DNA from: Thermoplasmata archaeon
GTDB lineage: Archaea; Thermoplasmatota; Penumbrarchaeia; Penumbrarchaeales; Penumbrarchaeaceae
Length of the DNA: 6,458 nt
Assembly: GCA_023145185.1 (NCBI GenBank)
Contig: JAGLEG010000334.1
Location: 1 to 6,458, forward strand
Direction of reading: 5' to 3'
Positions within the stretch are counted from its first letter, which is position 1. Each line of letters begins with the position of its first letter. A program made the position numbers and the translations under genes. Shown here piece by piece: positions 1 through 3,581 of the stretch. Under the pieces are notes generated by a model. It was not told the origin of the DNA. It ran no database searches and saw only the letters and a list, made by a program, of their open reading frames with translations.

Positions 1-1
1 C

Positions 2-1828
2 TCATACCAGGTCACATACAGCGACCCTGAGGGGGACGCTCCGGAATATATCACATTGACCGTGGACGGGATAGACCCACACCCGATGATACTGGAGGAC
101 GGCGTCGCAGACTCATACGAGACGGGAGAGGTTTTCACGGTAACGGGTATTCTCCTTGAGGATGGGGTGCACACCTATCACATTCTGACCTCCGACGGGG
201 CGGAGAGCGCGAGGCTTCCCGGGTCGGGGAGGCTAACGGGGCCGGATGTTGCCATCGCCAACAGGGCCCCTGTACTGTGGGACGGCAAGGTAACCCCTAC
301 GGGGGGATCCCCCACTGTTGATTACCGCTTCAGCGTGATATATACCGACGAGGATAACGATCCACCTGTGGGTGGCGTCGTGATGTTTCTTGACGACGAT
401 CCGACCTCCACTGCCATGGAGCTGGACCTCGATGCACCTTCCTACCATCAGGACGGCAATTTCGCCAACGGGGAGAGATACAGGACGATAATGAAAGTGG
501 ATGTGGGGGACCACAGCTTCAGGTTCAATGCGACCGATGGGAACTTCTTCTCCGATACGGGCCCCATCCATGGGCCCGTGGTCAGCAATGAACCCCTTCT
601 CATTGCGGAGTTGAGCCTTCCTCTTGAAGGGGCCAGCTTCTACGCTGATGAGGCGGTATGGCTTTCCGGCGGCTACCGTTCCAACATTGAGATGAGCGAC
701 GTGGTATTCGAGTGGAGTTCAACCCTGTCGGGATCCCTGGGATGGGGGCCCGACCTGAATGTCACCCTGGAGGAAGGATCGCACCTGATCAGCGTGGAGG
801 CCTCCTCGGTGGAGCATTCTCTTTCCGATACGGAGAGTATTAACATAACCGTGCTCACAGCGTTAGCTCCCTATGAGATCAATGGGTCATACCCTGTCGA
901 TGACCCGACCATCGATGAGCTGGAGGAGGCAGTTTTCTCCATCGATATCTTCTACAGGGAGGAGGCGGAGCTGGGGGTACGGTGGATGGTCGACTCCATG
1001 GAGAGGGCGAGCGGTGTTGAGGGGTTCACCTACATCACATCCTACAACGATACCGGCACCCATGAGGTCACCGTGATCGTGTACGATGGTGGCCTGCAGG
1101 TACACGAGAGGAGCTGGTTGGTGGAGGTCCTCAACACTCCTGCTCCTATAATCGAGACCGGAGAGGTCCAATCTGACCTGGGGGAATATTTCCTCAACGA
1201 CACCATCTCGATAACAATGCCTCTTGCAGATCTGCTTGACCGTGACCTCACCACCGAATGGTACATAGATGGGGTGGGGAAAGGGCATACGGGGCTAACG
1301 TGGGACCTCCTGCTTGACCTGGGGAACAAGGCGGATGTCGGGGTCCATTCCATCACGTTGATAGTTGAGAACAAGGATGGTTTCGAGCTAACCTATACGC
1401 TTACATACACCGTGAAAAAGCGGCCGGTGATACCTGACGGCGATGATGAGATACCGGATGAGGTCCCGGGGGATGAGGGGGGAGATGAGGGGCTCGACCT
1501 GGGACTGGGCCCCCTCTCAACGGAGTGGCCAGGATACCTGATCATGATGGGTGGGATCATTGGCACGATATTCGGGATGGCCTATGGTGCCTTTGTCCTT
1601 ATCAGAAAGGATGAGAGGTCCGCCCCTCCCGTGCCGGTGAAGGGCCTTTTCAACGGGAGACGCGGACCCCGAGATGACGGCAATGATCGTGGGGGGAAGG
1701 GAAATATGACTTCCCCTGAACCCGATCGGGAAGGGGAAGTGGTAAGGGCCGGCAGCCTGGGCATTGATCCTCAGGTATCCGATCTGGACGAGGAGATCGC
1801 CTCCTGGGACGCGGAGGGGACGAATTGA
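2..1828 (+). CDS. Surface protein with tandem Ig/PKD-like domains and C-terminal membrane anchor (5' partial)
   Basis: The frame is open to the left window edge, so the true start lies upstream; the TTG at 56 is an internal leucine codon, not a start. The 608 visible residues contain two related Ig-like repeats (about 1-88 and 90-195). Each begins with a Y-x-D-x-x-x-D-x-P segment and later has a G-x-H-x-[YF] strand ending near a DG turn. Three further PKD/Ig-like beta-sandwich units follow (about 200-285, 290-377 and 378-474). Next come an Asp/Glu/Gly/Pro-rich linker (475-508), one transmembrane helix (511-534) and a charged Arg/Gly/Pro-rich tail. This is the layout of an archaeal type I surface protein, outside domains first and tail in the cytoplasm. 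No enzyme motif or heme-binding site is visible in this part. Its stop overlaps the start of the cytochrome gene, so the two are probably co-expressed. The family-level call is good; the specific role is unknown, perhaps adhesion or a scaffold for the redox protein next door. Confidence 0.9.
   Translation, partial: SYQVTYSDPEGDAPEYITLTVDGIDPHPMILEDGVADSYETGEVFTVTGILLEDGVHTYHILTSDGAESARLPGSGRLTGPDVAIANRAPVLWDGKVTPTGGSPTVDYRFSVIYTDEDNDPPVGGVVMFLDDDPTSTAMELDLDAPSYHQDGNFANGERYRTIMKVDVGDHSFRFNATDGNFFSDTGPIHGPVVSNEPLLIAELSLPLEGASFYADEAVWLSGGYRSNIEMSDVVFEWSSTLSGSLGWGPDLNVTLEEGSHLISVEASSVEHSLSDTESINITVLTALAPYEINGSYPVDDPTIDELEEAVFSIDIFYREEAELGVRWMVDSMERASGVEGFTYITSYNDTGTHEVTVIVYDGGLQVHERSWLVEVLNTPAPIIETGEVQSDLGEYFLNDTISITMPLADLLDRDLTTEWYIDGVGKGHTGLTWDLLLDLGNKADVGVHSITLIVENKDGFELTYTLTYTVKKRPVIPDGDDEIPDEVPGDEGGDEGLDLGLGPLSTEWPGYLIMMGGIIGTIFGMAYGAFVLIRKDERSAPPVPVKGLFNGRRGPRDDGNDRGGKGNMTSPEPDREGEVVRAGSLGIDPQVSDLDEEIASWDAEGTN
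1709..1740 (+). repeat. Long inverted repeat (predicted hairpin) near the end of the surface-protein gene
   Basis: ACTTCCCCT (1709-1717) is perfectly complementary to AGGGGAAGT (1732-1740). Between them CCCGATCGGG (1721-1730) is itself a palindrome that can add three more G-C pairs around a GATC loop. The structure lies within the codons for the cytoplasmic tail, 84 bases before the cytochrome start. It could affect mRNA stability or translation of the next gene, or be a chance product of Gly/Glu/Pro codons. Confidence 0.5.
1813..1827 (+). promoter_or_regulatory. RBS and TTG start of the cytochrome gene, overlapping the upstream stop
   Basis: GGAGG at 1813-1817 lies seven bases before TTG 1825-1827. 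The sequence TTGA makes the last bases of the TTG start part of the TGA stop (1826-1828) of the surface-protein gene. The arrangement predicts translational coupling: ribosomes ending the first gene restart on the second. It also settles the non-ATG start, because the TTG is the only candidate that keeps the whole signal peptide. Confidence 0.7.
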
Positions 1829-3075
1829 GTATACGCTGGCATGTGGCTCTAACTGGCCTTGTGATCCTGGCCGTATTGATGTTGCAGGGGACGGATATGG
1901 TCCTGGCAGATGACTGCGATGACTGTCATTCCTCTTCAGATCCCAACCCAAGCGGCGGATATGCCTACGATGAGCCCGTTCTTACGCTGGTGTACGATCC
2001 ATTCTATCAGCCGGACTCCGAGGTGAGGATCAGGGTCTGGATATCCCACCCGGACGATTATCTGGTGAGGGATCTATCCGGCTCCCTTTCAATCTCTGGA
2101 TCGAACCTTGAGCTGACCAATGGAGACACAGGGACGTTGGAAGAGGGTGCTGACGGTGGACAGGGGCTCTACTGGGATCTAAGGTCCTCATCGGAGGGCG
2201 AGTGCAACATCTCATTGGAGGTATCCTACGAGGCATTCTTCGAACATGAGAGCCCCGGCTCCAAGGACTTGGGAAGGTATGCCGAAACACTCGAGGGGAC
2301 CATCGTGATCGCAGATCTGGCGCTCAGGGCATCACCAGGGACCGTGATCCTTTCCAGGGTCGGGGAGGTCGGCTCCATTCAGCTTTCAGCGGATGAGGAT
2401 GTGGAGGATATCTCCGTTGAGCTCTCCACGAGCCTTGAGGGCCTGGTGGATGTATCACTGGGCACGAATGCACTTTCATCCGGTGGTTCGACCGCTGTGG
2501 ACCTTGAGCTGCTCTCCCTGAACGAGACCTCGGGATACCTCATCATCTACTGGAAGGAGGGCGGGGAGCTGAAACAGCAGAAGGTGATCATCCGCATCCT
2601 CTCACTTGAAGGGGGCGATAAGAGCACCGACATCTACCTGCTGATAGGGCAGATCACCGGGGGGGCAGCCTTCATTCTGCTTCTGATCGGATATTTCACG
2701 GGCGGGTCCGGGATCCTCAAGAAGTGGTCGAACAGGGTATTCAATACGGCCAGGAAGCGGATAGCGTTCCACTGCGCCCTTTCCTACGAGGTGCTGATAC
2801 TCACGGCGTTCCATTTCTCAACGTTGATATACGGCCCTTACAGGGAACTTATATGGATCTGGGAGGTCGTATTGGGCGAGATGGCATTCGTCATAATGGT
2901 CATGATATCCATCAACGGCATATTCCAGAAACGGATGATCGGTTGGTGGGGATACCAGAACTGGAGAAGGGTCCACGCATGGGGAACATATCTAACGACG
3001 TTCCTGCTGGGCATACACATAATATTCAACGGCTCCCATTTCGCGTGGCTTAGGGACCTGCTGGGGATGAGGTGA
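1825..3075 (+). CDS. Exported heme c protein fused to a ferric reductase-like di-heme b membrane core
   Basis: The 416-residue protein starts at TTG 1825; this start supplies a signal peptide (hydrophobic stretch 7-20, likely cleavage after A28) and has GGAGG seven bases upstream, whereas later ATG codons would cut into the signal. Directly after the signal is C31-D-D-C34-H35, a CxxCH heme c site. Residues about 45-260 are beta-rich, acidic and predicted outside; they contain a Y-x-P-D-x-x-V-x-I-x-V-like strand pattern reminiscent of Reeler/DOMON-type sandwiches, but no family is firmly recognised. Four membrane helices follow (about 270-292, 312-336, 341-366, 383-402). H316/H330 and H384/H398 form two H-x13-H pairs, the known two-heme ligand pattern of ferric reductase/NADPH oxidase membrane domains. 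The protein ends at 416 with no FAD or NAD(P) domain. Inference: it passes electrons between an external heme c and two membrane b hemes. Its electron donor and acceptor are unknown. Confidence 0.9.
   Translation: MSIRWHVALTGLVILAVLMLQGTDMVLADDCDDCHSSSDPNPSGGYAYDEPVLTLVYDPFYQPDSEVRIRVWISHPDDYLVRDLSGSLSISGSNLELTNGDTGTLEEGADGGQGLYWDLRSSSEGECNISLEVSYEAFFEHESPGSKDLGRYAETLEGTIVIADLALRASPGTVILSRVGEVGSIQLSADEDVEDISVELSTSLEGLVDVSLGTNALSSGGSTAVDLELLSLNETSGYLIIYWKEGGELKQQKVIIRILSLEGGDKSTDIYLLIGQITGGAAFILLLIGYFTGGSGILKKWSNRVFNTARKRIAFHCALSYEVLILTAFHFSTLIYGPYRELIWIWEVVLGEMAFVIMVMISINGIFQKRMIGWWGYQNWRRVHAWGTYLTTFLLGIHIIFNGSHFAWLRDLLGMR
1915..1929 (+). other. CxxCH heme c attachment motif
   Basis: The codons TGC GAT GAC TGT CAT encode C-D-D-C-H at residues 31-35, three residues after the likely signal peptide cleavage site. 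In c-type cytochromes the two cysteines bind heme covalently and the histidine is its proximal ligand. It is the only such motif in the protein. The distal heme ligand cannot be assigned from sequence. The cytochrome c maturation-type gene encoded 1.2 kb downstream supports real heme attachment. Confidence 0.8.
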
Positions 3076-3077
3076 TC
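3069..3077 (+). promoter_or_regulatory. Strong Shine-Dalgarno site of the ccsA-like gene
   Basis: GAGGTGATC is a nine-base match to the complement of the archaeal 16S rRNA 3' end (GATCACCTC), four bases before ATG 3082. It contains the TGA stop of the cytochrome gene (3073-3075), so initiation of the small membrane protein is physically tied to termination of the cytochrome. Confidence 0.75.
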
Positions 3078-3081
3078 GAAT

Positions 3082-3501
3082 ATGGCACATGAGCTGGAAT
3101 CGATCTGGATACTGATCCACCCTCCCCTTGCCATACTGGGATATGCGTTCACCTTCCTCGCTCTCAAGAAAGCGGTACAGCTGGTGAGGAACAAGGGGGG
3201 CGATCAGGAGGTCAGGGTGAAAGACCTCAGGATCTCCATGACGCTCGCCTTTGGGCTCACCTTCCTGGGTCTGGTTACAGGGATGATCTGGGCGTGGATG
3301 GCATGGGGGAGCCCCTGGAGCTGGGACCCAAAGGAGACGGCTACACTGTTCATCTTCATCGCATTGACCGGAAGCTACATGCTGAACATAATGAAGAAGC
3401 CCGTGCTGTGGCAGATGATGGGGTTGATAATAACGTCCATCTGCATATTTATCACCGTGGCGATCTCCTTTCTTGATATCGGACTTCACTCGTTTGGGTA
3501 A
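3082..3501 (+). CDS. ccsA: Minimal CcsA/CcmC-family cytochrome c assembly (heme-handling) membrane protein
   Basis: The 139-residue protein is almost entirely membrane-embedded, with helices at about 10-34, 51-74, 87-103 and 110-131. Residues 70-86 carry the tryptophan-rich WWD signature (W-A-W-x2-W-G-x2-W-x-W-D-P-K-E-T) that holds heme on the outer face in the CcsA/ResC/CcmC/CcmF superfamily. H13, in an I-H-P-P-L context, and H136, in a C-terminal G-L-H-S-F-G, match the two histidines that flank the WWD loop and ligate heme in the family. Typical CcmC is near 240 residues and CcsA near 300 or more, so this is only the catalytic core. The start is sound: ATG with a nine-base Shine-Dalgarno match, and the first helix begins immediately. 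The CcsA helix after the WWD loop usually has a histidine (Y-L-H); here the place holds Y-M-L, so that ligand seems absent. The gene sits six bases after the cytochrome gene, which suggests it delivers heme to that CxxCH site. No CcsB/ResB or CcmE partner is in the window. Confidence 0.9.
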   Translation: MAHELESIWILIHPPLAILGYAFTFLALKKAVQLVRNKGGDQEVRVKDLRISMTLAFGLTFLGLVTGMIWAWMAWGSPWSWDPKETATLFIFIALTGSYMLNIMKKPVLWQMMGLIITSICIFITVAISFLDIGLHSFG

Positions 3502-3527
3502 TATGGCCTTCGATCCACTCTTGTACC

Positions 3528-3541
3528 AGAAATAGTTATTA
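3528..3541 (+). promoter_or_regulatory. Candidate archaeal BRE/TATA promoter for the beta-helix gene
   Basis: Within the 80-base gap the sequence AGAAATAGTTATTA combines a purine-rich BRE-like AGAAA with an AT-rich TATA-like block centred near 3536. Standard archaeal spacing of about 25 bases puts the transcription start near 3560-3563, about 20 bases before the ATG, leaving room for the ribosome binding site. The box is not a perfect TATA consensus, so the call is tentative. Confidence 0.4.
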
Positions 3542-3569
3542 AGTGGTATCATGGTTCTTTTATCTGGCA

Positions 3570-3573
3570 GGAG
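3570..3573 (+). promoter_or_regulatory. Ribosome binding site of the beta-helix gene
   Basis: GGAG at 3570-3573 sits eight bases before ATG 3582, at normal spacing. A second GGAG at 3577-3580 is one base from the ATG, too close to serve that start. The site supports ATG 3582, which also gives a complete signal peptide. Confidence 0.55.
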
Positions 3574-3581
3574 ATTGGAGT

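Noticed and set aside
557..579. Inverted repeat ACGGGCCC / GGGCCCGT with a 7-base loop
   Set aside because: A perfect 8-bp stem, but it lies mid-gene in Gly-Pro codons with no nearby start or stop, so it is probably composition-driven.
233..1374. Several minus-strand open frames (233-571, 673-858, 887-1288, 1042-1374) and a plus-strand frame at 873-1076
   Set aside because: They overlap a well-supported Ig/PKD-like gene, have no recognisable domains and look like out-of-frame shadows of GC-rich coding sequence.
1517..3552. Open frames on the minus strand (1517-1951, 1582-1764, 2030-2290, 2602-2814, 2838-3194, 2992-3552) and extra plus-strand frames at 2724-3053 and 3294-3476
   Set aside because: All lie across the cytochrome and ccsA-like genes, whose motifs are unmistakable; the translations are Pro/Arg/His-rich and without family features.
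3555..3561. T-rich tract TTCTTTT as a terminator for the upstream operon
   Set aside because: Archaeal terminators are often T-tracts, but this one is short and broken by a C and falls next to the predicted start of the following transcript. The weak CCACT/AGTGG pairing before it (3515-3519 and 3542-3546) is not convincing.
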